DNA from: Chondrilla cf. caribensis
Lineage: Eukaryota; Porifera; Demospongiae; Chondrillida; Chondrillidae
Length of the DNA stretch: 64,000 nt
Direction of reading: 5' to 3'
Assembly (NCBI GenBank): GCA_964020155.1
Contig: OZ026559.1
Location: 3,812,174-3,876,173 of the forward strand
Each line of letters starts with the position of its first letter. The stretch's first letter is position 1. Positions 26,145 to 38,821 of this stretch are shown here, piece by piece. Made by a program: the position numbers and the translations under genes. The notes below the pieces were generated by a model. It searched no databases and was not told the origin of the DNA. It saw only the letters and a program-made list of their open reading frames with translations.

Positions 26145-27050
26145 ATTCTTATTTAATGTGGGGAACCATTAGGCATAGGCTATTCAAAGAGGCATCCACA
26201 AATATTGTTGACATTTTGAATAATACATATATTGTAGTGTTTTCTGTGGCTGCCTGTGTGTACATGTGATACATAATGATATCTGTACATGTAGGAAGCA
26301 CCAATAAATAGGAACTGTATAATGTTATGTAAGTTATATATTTGTTCTTTTACACTGCTTTCATGATAACACTACAATAGTTCAGTGAGGTGAACAATTC
26401 AATAATCAATAATGTAGAAATGTTCAATGGATAATCTATATCATGAGGACTTAACAATACAATAGTATTCTAATGTAGACAAAATGGTATATCAAGAATA
26501 GTTTCAACAGATTTTAATTGGATACTATCTCAACCATGGTCAGTACCTATGTATGGTTGAAGTATATTTGGTGCATAAAAGTAAGGTAATTATTTTTTAT
26601 GGTTAAGGCATCCACACAACAAAGGATGACAGTGTGCAGTAAAGTGTTTACCTCGTTGTACACTGGCTGAAGAGTGCGTTAACAACTTTCAAAAAGTGTG
26701 CAGCTGTTGTGCTTCATTGAACACCCTGAAAATCAAATGCACCTTAATGATCCCCTGTACTCAATCATATGCATTGCAGTATGTCCACAAGGTAGTAACC
26801 ATCTGCCAACCTCACCTCGGGTCCTTGGTCCATATATTCCCTATTATCCTGTAAACTTAATGCTGTAGCTATTACATAATATAGGTACACATGTACACTC
26901 AACTATTACATATACGTGTAGGTGAGTGTGCATGTGTAGTGTGTGTACATGGGAGCCTAGGAATGATGGGTGTGGTCTGACTAAGACAGTGCAACTTGTA
27001 TGTGCTACTTCACATACATGATATTATGTATTATATATATTATTATATCA

Positions 27051-27158
27051 TCTGTTGCCATAGAAACAGTACTATTATACGCTAATTATATTATGTATAA
27101 AGTGTTAGCAACGTGTGCTATACTGGTTAAGACATGGACATTCGGGCAGTATGACATA
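27051..27158. repeat. Dispersed repeat shared with 45497-45610
   Basis: CCATAGAAACAGTACTATTA and TATACTGGTTAAGACATGGA occur here and at 45502/45581 with similar spacing. The second copy continues into a long palindrome that is lost here. The plus-strand frame across it (27000-27293) is not conserved. Confidence 0.55.
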
Positions 27159-27596
27159 AGAAATGTCTTAACAACTAAATATACAATTCATTCAAAAATG
27201 TTAGAAGGCAGTGCAATTACATGTCTTTCACCTCTCCCTCATACTCAACGGGAATGCTGTTACACAAAATCAATAATATTATACTGTTATTAGGTGATAA
27301 AAAACAAGTACATGTAGAGCATATTGCAAATGCAAATCTGTTATATACACCTAATAATATATAATATTATTGTCACACAGTGAATAATTATTGTGAATAG
27401 TTATTATAATAATAGTGAATAATTATTATAATAATAGCAGTCGCTTCATATCTGAATGATTTTTATATTGGATTGATGTGTCTAAATCTGAAAATATCAA
27501 GTGATGCAAAGGAGACAATGAATAATGAAAAAATGCAAGAGTTGTATAATACAGCCTTTGATTGTATAATCTGCTTAAAGTGCACTAATAACAATA

Positions 27597-30120
27597 TGCC
27601 GCATATAATGAAATGTATATACTTTTGTATGTATATAAGTGTAACATGCCTTGTGGTGATGACCTGAACAATTTGACATTTCTTTGCTGGTCACCAAGGG
27701 CTAGCCAGTGTCTGTGCTAAACTCAGCAACACAATTTCGTAAGAATTGAGATTGTCCTGAGTGCGCTATAAGGCTCATGGTGACAAGCAAAAAAATGTCA
27801 TTTTTTGGCTTGTCACCACGGCCTCTCCTGTGTGCACGTGATGCATCATAGGTCAAATATGAGTGCACAGACACACTCCTGGACCTAGTACGGTCCTTCT
27901 GATAACAAAAAAGATGCATTTTGATGTCAACCAAATATTCTCCACAGTGCTAATATGCCGCATATAATGAAATGTATGTACTTTTGTATGTATATAAGCG
28001 TAATATGCCTTGTGGTGATGACCTGAGCAATTGGACAATTCTTTGCTGGTCATCAAGGGCTAGCCAGTGTCCGTGCTAAACTCAGCAACACAATTTCGTA
28101 AGAATTGAGATTGTCCTGAGTGCGCTATAAGCCTCATGGTGACAAGCAAAAAAATGTCATTTTTTGGCTTGTCACCACGGCCTCTCCTGTGTGCACGTGA
28201 TGCATCATAGGTCAAATATGAGTGCACAGACACACTCCTGGACCTAGTACGGTCCTTCTGATAACAAAAAAGATGCATTTTGATGTCAACCAAATATTCT
28301 CCACAGTGCTAATATGCCGCATATAATGAAATGTATGTACTTTTGTATGTATATAAGCGTAATATGCCTTGTGGTGATGACCTGAGCAATTGGACAATTC
28401 TTTGCTGGTCACCAAGGGCTAGCCAGTGTCCGTGGTAAACTCACCAACACAATTTCGTAAGAATTGAGATTGTCCTGAGTGCGCTATAAGCCTCGTGGTG
28501 ACAAGCGAAAAATGTCATTTTTTTGGCTTGTCACCACGGCCTCTCCTGTGTGCACGTGATGCATCGTAGGTCAAATACGAATGCACAGACACACTCCTGG
28601 ACCTAGTACGGTCCTTCTGATAACAAATAAGATGCATTTTGATGTCAACCAAATATTCTCCTCAGTGCCAATATACCGCATATAATGAAAATTTAATGTA
28701 TGTACTTTTGTATGTATATAAGTGTAATATGCCTTGTGGTGATGACCTGAGCAATTGGACAATTCTTTGCTGGTCATCAAGGGCTAGCCAGTGTCCGTGC
28801 TAAACTCAGCAACACAATTTCGTAAGAATTGAGATTGTCCTGAGTGCGCTATAAGCCTCATGGTGACAAGCAAAAAAATGTCATTTTTTTGGCTTGTCAC
28901 CACGGCCTCTCCTGTGTGCACGTGATGCATCATAGGTCAAATACGAATGCACAGACACACTCCTGGACCTAGTACGGTCCTTCTGATAACAAAAAAGATG
29001 CATTTTGATGTCAACCAAATATTCTCCACAGTGCTAATATGCCGCATATAATGAAATGTATGTACTTTTGTATGTATATAAGCGTAATATGCCTTGTGGT
29101 GATGACCTGAGCAATTGGACAATTCTTTGCTGGTCACCAAGGGCTAGCCAGTGTCCGTGCTAAACTCAGCAACACAATTTCGTAAGAATTGAGATTGTCC
29201 TGAGTGCGCTATAAGCCTCGTGGTGACAAGCGAAAAATGTCATTTTTTTGGCTTGTCACCACGGCCTCTCCTGTGTGCACGTGATGCATCGTAGGTCAAA
29301 TACGAATGCACAGACACACTCCTGTACCTAGTACGGTCCTTCTGATAACAAAAAAGATGCATTTTGATGTCAACCAAATATTCCCCCCAGTGTCAACATG
29401 CCGCATATAATGAAATGTATGTACTTTTGTATGTATATAAGTGTAATATGCCTTGTGGTGATGACCTGAGCAATTGGACAATTCTTTGGTGGTCAAAAAG
29501 GGCTAGCCAGTGTCCGTGCTAAACTCAGCAACACAATTTCGTAAGAATTGAGATTGTCCTGAGTGCACTATAAGCCTCGTGGTGACAAGCGAAAAATGTC
29601 ATTATTTTGGCTTGTCACCACGGCCTCTCCTGTGTGCACGTGATGCATCATAGGTACAATACGAATCCACAGACACACTCCTGTACCTAGTACGGTCCTT
29701 CTGATAACAAAAAAGATGCATTTTGATGTCGACCACATATTCTCCCCAGTGTCCATATGCTGCATATAATGAAATGTATGTACTTTTGTATGTATATAAG
29801 TGTAATATGCCTTGTGGTGATGACCTGAGCAATTGAACAATTCTTTGGTGGTCACCAAGGGCTAGCCAGTGTCCGATGCTAAACTCAGCAACACAATTTC
29901 GTAAGAATTGAGATTGTCCTGAGTGCGCTATAAGCCTCGTGGTGACAAGCAAAAAATGTCATTTTTTTGGCTTATCACCACGGCCTCTCCTGTGTGCACG
30001 TGATGCATCATAGGTCAAATACGAATGCACAGACACACTCCTGGACCTAGTACGGTCCTTCTGATAACAAGAAAGATGCCTTTTTATGTCAACCAAATAT
30101 TCTCCCCAGTGCCCATATGC
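27597..30120. repeat. Satellite: seven tandem copies of a ~360-bp unit
   Basis: CTAGCCAGTGTC recurs at 27701, 28060, 28419, 28784, 29144, 29503 and 29862: periods 359, 359, 365, 360, 359, 359. Each unit has a hairpin with 13-bp arms (CGTGGTGACAAGC / GCTTGTCACCACG, left arm CATGG in some copies) around a ~20-nt AT-rich loop, then a CACGTG. Short minus-strand frames repeat in each unit but follow from the repeat itself. The last copy decays at ATGCCACATAATATATTCG near 30116. Confidence 0.95.
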
Positions 30121-30240
30121 CACATAATATATTCGAATGAAAGTGCACAATTTGTATATATAGTTTTCATGTTATTATAATAAGGTATGCAGATATTGCT
30201 GAGAGTTATAGATGATGATATCTGATTCAGTTTTTTACAG

Positions 30241-30411
30241 TCAACATCTTGCATGATTTCTCTAATTTTCACTCCAACTCTACGGATGATCTAAGCTCCT
30301 ATTGGTAGGAGTGTATGATGTAGTACGACTATCAGAGAGGAAGAGAATGTTCTAGTCTTTTCTCCATATTTACTCAAATGTAGCACAAGTGTAATACTGA
30401 ATGTTAGTGAT
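30241..30411 (-). pseudogene. Fragment of receptor exon 2 (TM6 to C-tail)
   Basis: Matches minus-strand codons for TM6-TM7 and tail (compare 30732-30902) with several substitutions, including loss of the TGATCC codons. Ends at GTTAGTGAT|ATAGGG, the breakpoint also seen at 1949. Abuts the satellite. Followed at 30412-30520 by another TGCTGAGTCA flank block. Confidence 0.8.
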
Positions 30412-30709
30412 ATAGGGCCTAAGTGAAGGCTGCCACCATCTCATATAAGATAATGGTTCGCTTGATGGACACTGTGCATCTGCTGAGTCACATGCATCCC
30501 ATCATTCTTCACACTCATGATGACCTATATAATCTTATCGTAAGTGATAATTGTTTATAAAATAGCCTTTAGTACATAAAAAAAGCTACACCTATTACCT
30601 TTTACATACTGTTAATATCTGCTGTTGTGATGTACATAAATCTGTACTTTGGATGCTGACTGCATGCATGTGAAAACGTGAATAGTATGTTATCATTTAT
30701 ACAAGTGGG

Positions 30710-32551
30710 TCAGTTTTCATCTTGTTCATTCAACATCTGTTGTACTGTCTGTCTAACTTTCACTCCAACTCTACGGATGATCCAAGCTCCTATTGGTAGA
30801 AGTGTATGATTTAGTACAAATATAAGAGAGGAGGAGAATGTTCGATTCTCTTCTCCATCTTTACTCAAATGTAGTACAAGTGTAATACTGAATGTTAGTG
30901 ATCCGAATCCAAAGACAAGTACTGCTATGAATATGAGTAGCAGTATCTGTCGAAGTGCTTGTTTTGGTGTGATTCTGTATTCCTCTTCTTTGATGAAGAT
31001 TTGATCAATTGTGAAGGGAATGGATGTTACAATGATGCATACAAACATTGTACACCACACTGTGAGAATACCAAATCCATGTAAGTGTGGATTAACACTC
31101 ACTAACAATAGTTGAAATGGAACACATCCTAAAAGGAACACTACACTCATGTAGATCCCCCAAAGAGATATTGTTGTAATGATTCTGTGTTGTTTTCTTC
31201 CACAACATTTTGTAAATATGCTCCATGTTTTGGGAATTGGAAATGTTCTAATATACTTGCCGTGAATGTGGGCTAAAATGCCACTTTCAATGAGTATGAG
31301 TATGAATATTGTAATGGTATAGGTACAATTTTCATCTCTATGTTCAGTAGTCCGCATCATGTTGTTGTTATTACATTCTACTGTCAGGAATTTGGTGACC
31401 ATGTAAATATTGAAGACATGAGCAAGACTTGCTACAGCCCAGAAGAATGGTACTTTAGCTTTGCTCCTACTTTGATGTAGAGTCTCTAGCTGTTTCTTCC
31501 CAGTGAGGTAGAGTATGTAAGGTGTTGCAATAGTTATTAGCGCCAGGAAAACATTTCCTGCATTATCATTTCCATGTCTATGATGTGAGTGGCGATAACG
31601 ACTAAGTGGTTGCCAATGACATCCTCTACGAACATCCATTGCAGGACGTCCTTCAGTGAGTAACTCATAGAACACTCTTGTTAGTTTGCTGCTGTCTTTC
31701 TCCTTTGAATAGTGCTCCTCTTGTGATATGAGTGATTTTATCTGTTAGTATAAATGAGGAATTCATGTCATTTACACATTGTAAGAATGAAATATTTCAC
31801 TAACACCGATATTGTTCATTATTCTAATATAGTAATTATGCGATAGTCCAAATTGATGCTTCATTCTTATTTACTGAATGCAGTGCCGTCATATTATAGA
31901 CAAGGTATGATTATAATAATATTATATTATTTTATTTATGTATTAATATTTATGTAATATATATTTTTGCATGCTACAAACTAAAGTATACCCAAAATAC
32001 ACATTCTTTCACTGACAAGCATGCACTACACAAATAATACTCACCTGTGTGGTGACAATACCAAGATCTCCCCATCCCCCACATTCAAATGGTATTTTAA
32101 TGCACGCAATTTGTGTAGGCAAGACAAAAGGTGAAGTTTTGTTGAACAGCTGGTAGTAGGTTATAGTTGGGAGGTAATCACCAAATTCCATCAATTCCAT
32201 ATTTCCCGCAATGTCAGAAATCATTGTAGTGGTCCACATGAACCAATATATGTTGTGATAAGTGTAGTTTATTCCCGGGTATGTCCTCCATGGATAGGTC
32301 CCAAGTGAGCACTCTTTAGGAAGTGGGTCTGTGTAGTTGGTGAAGTAGGCTATGATGACACTAGATGGTTTAGCCCGATTGATGGGGTAGAAGGCATTGA
32401 GGAGTTGTTGATAGTTGTCAGGATAAGCTTTGATGGAACTGAGTATTTCCAAGGCATCATCACAAACTTCATATCGCTCATTCTCACCACAGACCATGTC
32501 TGTAAAGACTGCTACTGACAATACCACTGTTGCAGTTACAATCATCCTCAT
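30710..32551 (-). CDS. 7TM receptor-like protein, copy 6 (512 aa)
   Basis: Exons 32045-32551 (507 nt) and 30710-31741 (1032 nt), CAG|GTGAGT donor, phase 0, intron 303 bp. Leader MRMIVTATVVLSVAVFTDMV is the copy-1 class, whereas the ectodomain end (FECGGWGDLGIVTTQ) is the copy-4 type and the pre-TM1 segment (RRGCHWQPLSRYRHSHHRHG) is the copy-2 type: a mosaic. PLPKEC replaces the otherwise invariant PLPEEC. All seven membrane segments present; no lesion. Confidence 0.82.
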
Positions 32552-33309
32552 TACCTAACAGCAGACAAAATAATGCACCTAATCCATACATTAATAACAA
32601 AACCAAGATTGTTCATCTATAATGATAATTTGGATGTTGATATAATTTTGTTTGATTTTCGCACATCAAGTGAAAACTACAGTACAGAACACTTCCAAAT
32701 GCTCAACAATTTCAAACAAGGTACTAGGCCCTAAGATTGTGTTATCAGCTGTTGTAATCCCTCATCTTTCATTTCTTATAGAGTCCTTTTGTTAAACTAT
32801 TCCCTTCAAGGCTAACTATCAATTTTAATTTTAGACTTTCTTTGTCTTTTAGTTACTGGGACAAGTACGGAGAACAGCCGATTTGTATTTGCATGACTAA
32901 GATTTGACAATCATGGGTGGAAGGAGATTGTATGCTTTCTCTGTGGGGAAGTTATTAGTACACAACTGTCAATAGATGATGATCTGACAACTTCACACTG
33001 GGTTGCCTGTTAGTAGGTGGAACAATTCCGCAGGTTTTCACATATTTCACACAAAGACTAACCTTTTCAACGCCAGTCCTAGAAAAAACATCAATATCTG
33101 TCGAGAAGATTTCAATCAGGATCTAACCGAGATGACAATGTGAATAATGAAACATTTTGTATGGACAGTATGTATTTTATTTGATATTATTATTGTATGA
33201 TTGTGTATCTTGAAGTATAAGAAACATTTTATATAAAGATGATGCACATTGTGTTATATATAATAAACTTGATGTAGAATATTTATTATGTATTACAGTA
33301 TGTCTTCAT

Positions 33310-33830
33310 ATGGTATCCATTTAGTATAAAATAGATCTGTTTACCATATCCAACAACTTTCACTAACGGCTGACCATTTTCAAGTACATTATGAGTCATT
33401 AGCAAGAGAATTGTTCTAACCACCTGTGAATCACACATACATTTGCAAGTTGGCGCCAGTTAATATTGTGAATATTATTCATTACATCATGACTGCTGCC
33501 TGACATTTTGTACCTGATCCATTGATGTCGAGTGATTTGTTTTAGTGTATACCATAGGCTCTAAATAATTCAGGGTCTATGATGTAACCGAGGCCATAAT
33601 TCATCAGCCATTTGATTGGACCATCTGGTGATCACGTGGAGTTCAACAATGGGCTAGACCATGCGTTGTCTCACACGGTATGGACAGCGATAAAGGTACA
33701 ATGACTGGAAGTGCCCTCTCCAATTAGCGCTACAGACTGGCAGTAAGATATCCAATGACAAACCATCCAGGACTGAGTTCCACCATGGTTGATTTATTGT
33801 ATGTTGGCTACATTTTAAATTATGATTCCG
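33310..33830. repeat. Flank block A (degenerate copy)
   Basis: Divergent copy of the block at 9656-10460, upstream of the gene starting at 32551. The minus-strand MVEFF frame is broken here. 32552-33309 is receptor 5' flank without genes; 34690-35130 is a shortened flank block B. Confidence 0.55.
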
Positions 33831-34112
33831 GGTATACAATATTTTGTAATTTGCTAGACCATATAGTTGTTGTATCCTCCATGTTTCATTGTAGTATTAA
33901 AGAATAATAGAAGATAATAATAAGGAGATTGGGGGTAATTTTGAATACGGATAATTCTGAACACTTTGTTTAAATCACTGCTTGAAGACTGGATACCAAC
34001 AGCTTACAGTGGGTCTTGGTAACAGAGTTTAGGTGTATTAGATAATGTTGGACCATTGTAATAATGTTTTGCAATGATATTTCAACGACTCATATTATAA
34101 TACATACAGTAC

Positions 34113-34681
34113 GGATCATAAAAAGGAAATGAAATTAACGTTTAACGCTTAACGCTTTTCTGTTAACAGTTAACGTAAATCCGCCAACAGTTAACCATTA
34201 GCAGTTAACAGTTAACTGCTCGTAATCATATGATTCATAAGTCAGTAGGACATTATACGCTACGAAATTTATTCGCACATGAAGACGGTTGCTCTCGATT
34301 TGTTATGCCCATGGTCCCTTAGCAGTTTCTGTAACTGCATTATAGTTACCTCGTCATTCTCTTGAAGGCAATCTTCTATTATCTGGAGCATTTCAGGTAT
34401 CAGCTTGAAAGATCAACAAGTTCCAGGAAGACCACTAACTTCATCATACTCTTCATGATTTTCAAAGAATCCTTCACAGCGAGCAAATTCGAGCGAAACA
34501 GTAACAAATCCAATGAATGACGGGAGACAAATCTACATATATACTACATTCATATTGACACTCCACCTCAAAGAGTTAACTGTTAATCGTTATCCATTAA
34601 CAGTTAACGGTTAGCAAATAACGGTAAAAGTTAACGGAATAAGGTTAACTTTACTGGTTAACATTTCCTTTTCCATGACCC
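34113..34681. mobile_element. ~570-bp TIR element with GTTAAC-rich subterminal repeats
   Basis: Ends GGATCATAAAAAGGAAATG and, inverted, GGGTCATGGAAAAGGAAATG. Multiple GTTAAC/TTAACGT repeats cluster in both subterminal regions and are absent from the middle, a layout typical of hAT-like non-autonomous elements. No transposase frame. Confidence 0.6.
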
Positions 34682-35552
34682 ACACCATACATCCATGACC
34701 ATAGCTTTTACTATAATGCATGTAAGTTACCATTTTACTATAGTGCAAGTCACCACTTTTTATTGCATAGTGTTGCTTTCATGGATATCTGTCAGTATGG
34801 TACATTCGGGCTCAATGATACAATGGGAATTTCTCTATTAATGATGATCAAATACAATTGTTCAATGTTGTAGGGATAATATTATGTAATGTCAGTGCTA
34901 ACAGCAAGAAGCCAACTGAGCAACTTGAGTTATGCAAAACATATGAGTATAGTTTGTATGTGTATTGACTTCAGTTGACTACAAGTCTGTGTGCAATTCC
35001 TCTCATTCTCCAGGACTATCAAGGAACCTATGAATTGAGTTGCTATATACCCCTAAATGAATATCATGTTATAATTATAATTATTCTAGGCACTGATAAT
35101 TATTGTAAACATGGTGACTGTGATAGTGAGCTATTTGTACACTGTAGTAATGTCCGTTGTTTTATACTTTATTCATCAAATCTAGAGTAATTGAAGGTAT
35201 ACCATTGGCATCATGAGAGATCAGTATAGTAGGGTCTAGGTGCTACCATTTCATATAGGATTATTGTTCACTTGATGTGCAGTGTACATCTGCTGAGTTA
35301 TGTACATCCCATAATCCACATGGCCATGAGTTACTCGGTACATTCATAATGAACTATATGTCATCATATGTGGAAATATTGTTAAATTGCCTTACATAAC
35401 AAAAACTAATACAAACCTCATAATAGAACCCATTCGTACATACAGTATAACTTTTACATACTATTAATATCTGCTGTTGTGATGTATACATATTTCTTAA
35501 TTATGGATGCTGATTGTATGCATGTGTAAACATATGAATAGTATGTTGTCGT

Positions 35553-37410
35553 TTATACAAGTGGATCAGTTTGTACATTCCACATCTGTTGTACTGTCTG
35601 TCTAACTTTCACTCCAACTCTACGGATGATCCAAGCTCCTATTGGTAGAAGTGTATGATGTAGTACAAATATCAGAGAGGATGAGAATGTTCGAGTCTCT
35701 TCTCCATATTTACTCAAATGTAGTACAAGTGTAATACTGAATGTTAGTGATCCAAATCCAAAGACAAGTACTGCTATGAATATGAGTAGCAGTATCTGTC
35801 GAAGTGCTTGTTTTGGTGTGATTCTGTATTCCTCTTCTTTGATGAAGATTTGATCAATTGTGAAGGGAATGGATGTTAAGATGATGCATACAAACATTGC
35901 GCACCACACTGTGAGAATGCCAAATCCATACAAGTGTGGATTAACACTCACTAACAAGAGTTGAAATGGAAGACATCCTACTAGAACCACTATACTCATG
36001 TAGATCCCCCAAAGAGACATTGTTGTAATGATTCTGTGTTGATTTACTCCACAACATTTTGTAAAAATGCTCCATGTTTTGGGAATGGGAAATTCAATAA
36101 TATACTCACTATGTGTATAGGCTAGAATGCTACTTTCAAAGAGTGCTAGTACAAAGACTGTAATGGTCCAGGAACAACCCTCTTCTCTAGTATGCTCAGA
36201 GCTATTATTCTTCTCATAACAGGCTACCATCAGCAATTTGGCTACCATGTAAACATTGAAGACATGAGCAAAACTTGCTACAGCCCAGAAGAAGGGTACT
36301 TTAGCTTTGCTCCTACTTTGTTGTAGACTTTTTAGCTGTTTCTTCCCAGCAAAGTAGAGTATGGAAGGTGTTGCGATAGCTACCAGGGCCTCTGAAATAT
36401 TTCCAGCAGTTCTATTTGCTTGTTTATTATGTGAGCGACGATACTGACCAAATGATTGCCAATGAGTCCCCCTACGAACATCAACTTTTGGACATCCTTC
36501 AGCGAGTGCCTCATAGACCACTCTTGTTAGTTTGCTGATGTCTCTCTCCTTTGAATAGGTCTCCTCTTGTGATATGATTGATTTTATCTGTTAGTGTAAA
36601 TGAGGAATTCATGTCATTTGTACACACTGTAAGGATAAAATATTTCACCAACAAAGATATATTAGTTTATTATTCTTATATATAGGGTTTTCTCCAATTG
36701 ATGCTTTATTGCTAATTATAGAATGCAGTGCCGTTATACAAACTAGGCATAATTGATGAATTCATACCAGAAAATTGTGGCATAATAAACTGTTTGGCCT
36801 ATTAACTGGCGGTATATTAAGCGGGCTGACATTACAAATTTATGTACACTATTGAATTATGCCTACAATATTATGGTCACTGACAATTAGCATGCATTAC
36901 ACAAATAATACTCACCTCTGTGGTGACTGTACCAAGATCTCCCAATTCCTTACATTCCAATGGTATTTTAATGCACACAATTTGTGTAGGCAAGACAAAA
37001 GGTGAAGTTTTGTTGAACAGCTGATAGTAGGTCATAGTTGGGAGGTATTCACCAAACTCCATCATTCTCATTCTCCCAGCAATGTCAAAAATGATAGTAG
37101 TGGTCCACATGTACCAATATATGTTGTGATAAGTGTAGTTTATTCCCGGGTATGTCCTCCATGGATAGGTCCCAAGTGAGCACTCTTCAGGAAGTGGGTC
37201 TGTGTAGTTGGTGAAGTAGGCTATTATTACATCAGATGGTCTAGCCCAATTGATGGGGTAGAAGGCATTGAGGAGTTGTTGATAGTTATCAGGACAAGAT
37301 TTGATGGAGTTGAGAATCTCTGAAGGGTTATCACAAATGTGATGATCAATCCATCCTCCAGTGTAGCCGAGTACTAATCCCATCAATAAGACAACCTGTT
37401 TCATGACCAT
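35553..37410 (-). CDS. 7TM receptor-like protein, copy 7 (509 aa), altered tail
   Basis: Exons 36916-37410 (495 nt) and 35553-36587 (1035 nt), GAG|GTGAGT donor, phase 0, intron 328 bp. Leader MVMKQVVLLMGLVLGY is the copy-5 class, but the ectodomain is the RARPSDV/KIPLECKELG type of copies 1 and 3. A deletion of about 8 bases near 35570 replaces the usual VQDEN ending with VQTDPLV. TM4 region reads CLPFQLLL. Otherwise intact. Confidence 0.8.
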
Positions 37411-38821
37411 TTCCTAACCTATAGTGCTCCTCTTCTCAAGATAGTATTCTGTGATCAGCCAAGTGGAAAACTAGAATTACTTGCCCAAGACTAATATTTA
37501 TTTTTTATCATGCTAACTGGTTAAGTAGTCTATGTATTGGTATATGTAACTTTATTCATGGTGAAACATTCTTGAAAGAGTAGTCAATATAACTCTTTCA
37601 GCAATATTTTTTCTAATAGGGACTTTGATCAATGCTTGAATGGAGTTTCAACTTCAATGGAACTGCATGCGTGGTGAATATCTTCTGTTAATCACGTGTA
37701 CTGCTTGCCACAGTAACCAAAAACCTTGAAATGGAAATTTCAATCCCATGACCTAGAACAGCAATTGGGTGGCTGGAAGTATGTACAAGGGAAACCTACA
37801 GAGAGTCCAATGCACTCGGGTAATATGCAAATTTTCCAAATAAAGTTGTGTTTTTCATTGAAGCTTTGAATGGTCAAACTGTATGCAAATCACATACCCC
37901 AATGACTATAATATCAAAAGATGATATGCCATCAGCCCTAAACATTGCAATAGTCAATAGTGTAGAGATGGTAATATTATCAGATTGATAAGCTTCTTCC
38001 GCTTCCATGAGCTAGGCAGGTAGGTGTATAGCGCTATTCCCCTAAACATTGAAAATATTGAGCACCTCTGAATACAACAATTACTAATATACTATGCCTC
38101 ATACCAAAATGGGAACTGTTTCTTAGTGAAATTCACACCACCAACTAGGTCAGTTGAAAATATCAAGTGTGAACTAAATCATTAAATGCAACCATCTCCT
38201 TACATAACCTTCATTCTATTCAGCAGAGGTGCTTAGTTTGTATTTGAATCAGATATAGACAAAGCAATATTATATTAAGATACTTTACTCAAAAGATTCT
38301 AATTGGATTCTGATTCAATCATGGTGATGTCAAGTATCTACATCTGGGTGGAGGTACATAGATATGTTTTCATCTCATGATGAAGGCATGTATCGAAGTA
38401 ATACAAAGTACATAGGATATCAGTGTATATAGGTGTTCACAAAGGTGAAGGCTGTCACCATTGCATATTATATAAGATATTGTTCACTTGATGTGCACTG
38501 TGCATCTGCTGAGTCACATGCATCCCATAATCCACTCGACCATGTGTTACTCTAACCCTCATTTTGATTTCATATTATAATTAATAGTATATAATACTAT
38601 TAATTATAATATATAATATAATATAATATAATATGAATAGCACCCATTCATGCACACATCTTTTACATAATAGTAATAATAACTGTTAATGTATACATTA
38701 AAATTAAAAATGTATATTTAATATAATATATATTTGACAATGTATGAACAATGCTGACTATATACATATACATATTAGAACATAATGAATGTTGTAAGTT
38801 GATGAAGGATATAATAGTGGA
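37411..38821. other. Intergenic flank, left end of the terminal duplication
   Basis: No gene. From about 38250 the sequence matches 43027 onward (GACAAAGCAATATTAT, then CTACATCTGGGTG), marking the start of the duplicated unit that contains copies 8 and 9. 38510-38560 carries the TGCTGAGTCA block; 38570-38720 is an AT-rich TAATATA tract. Confidence 0.6.

Noticed and set aside
27000..27293. 97-codon plus-strand frame
   Set aside because: It lies in a dispersed repeat, is not conserved at 45.5 kb, and has only biased AT-rich codons.
27597..30120. CRISPR-like array
   Set aside because: Units are ~360 bp with no short repeat/unique spacer pattern, and the window is clearly eukaryotic.
27701..30272. 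Repeated minus-strand frames of 62-116 codons in the satellite
   Set aside because: They follow the ~360-bp period and share start and stop positions with the repeat; no signal peptide, domain or splice support.
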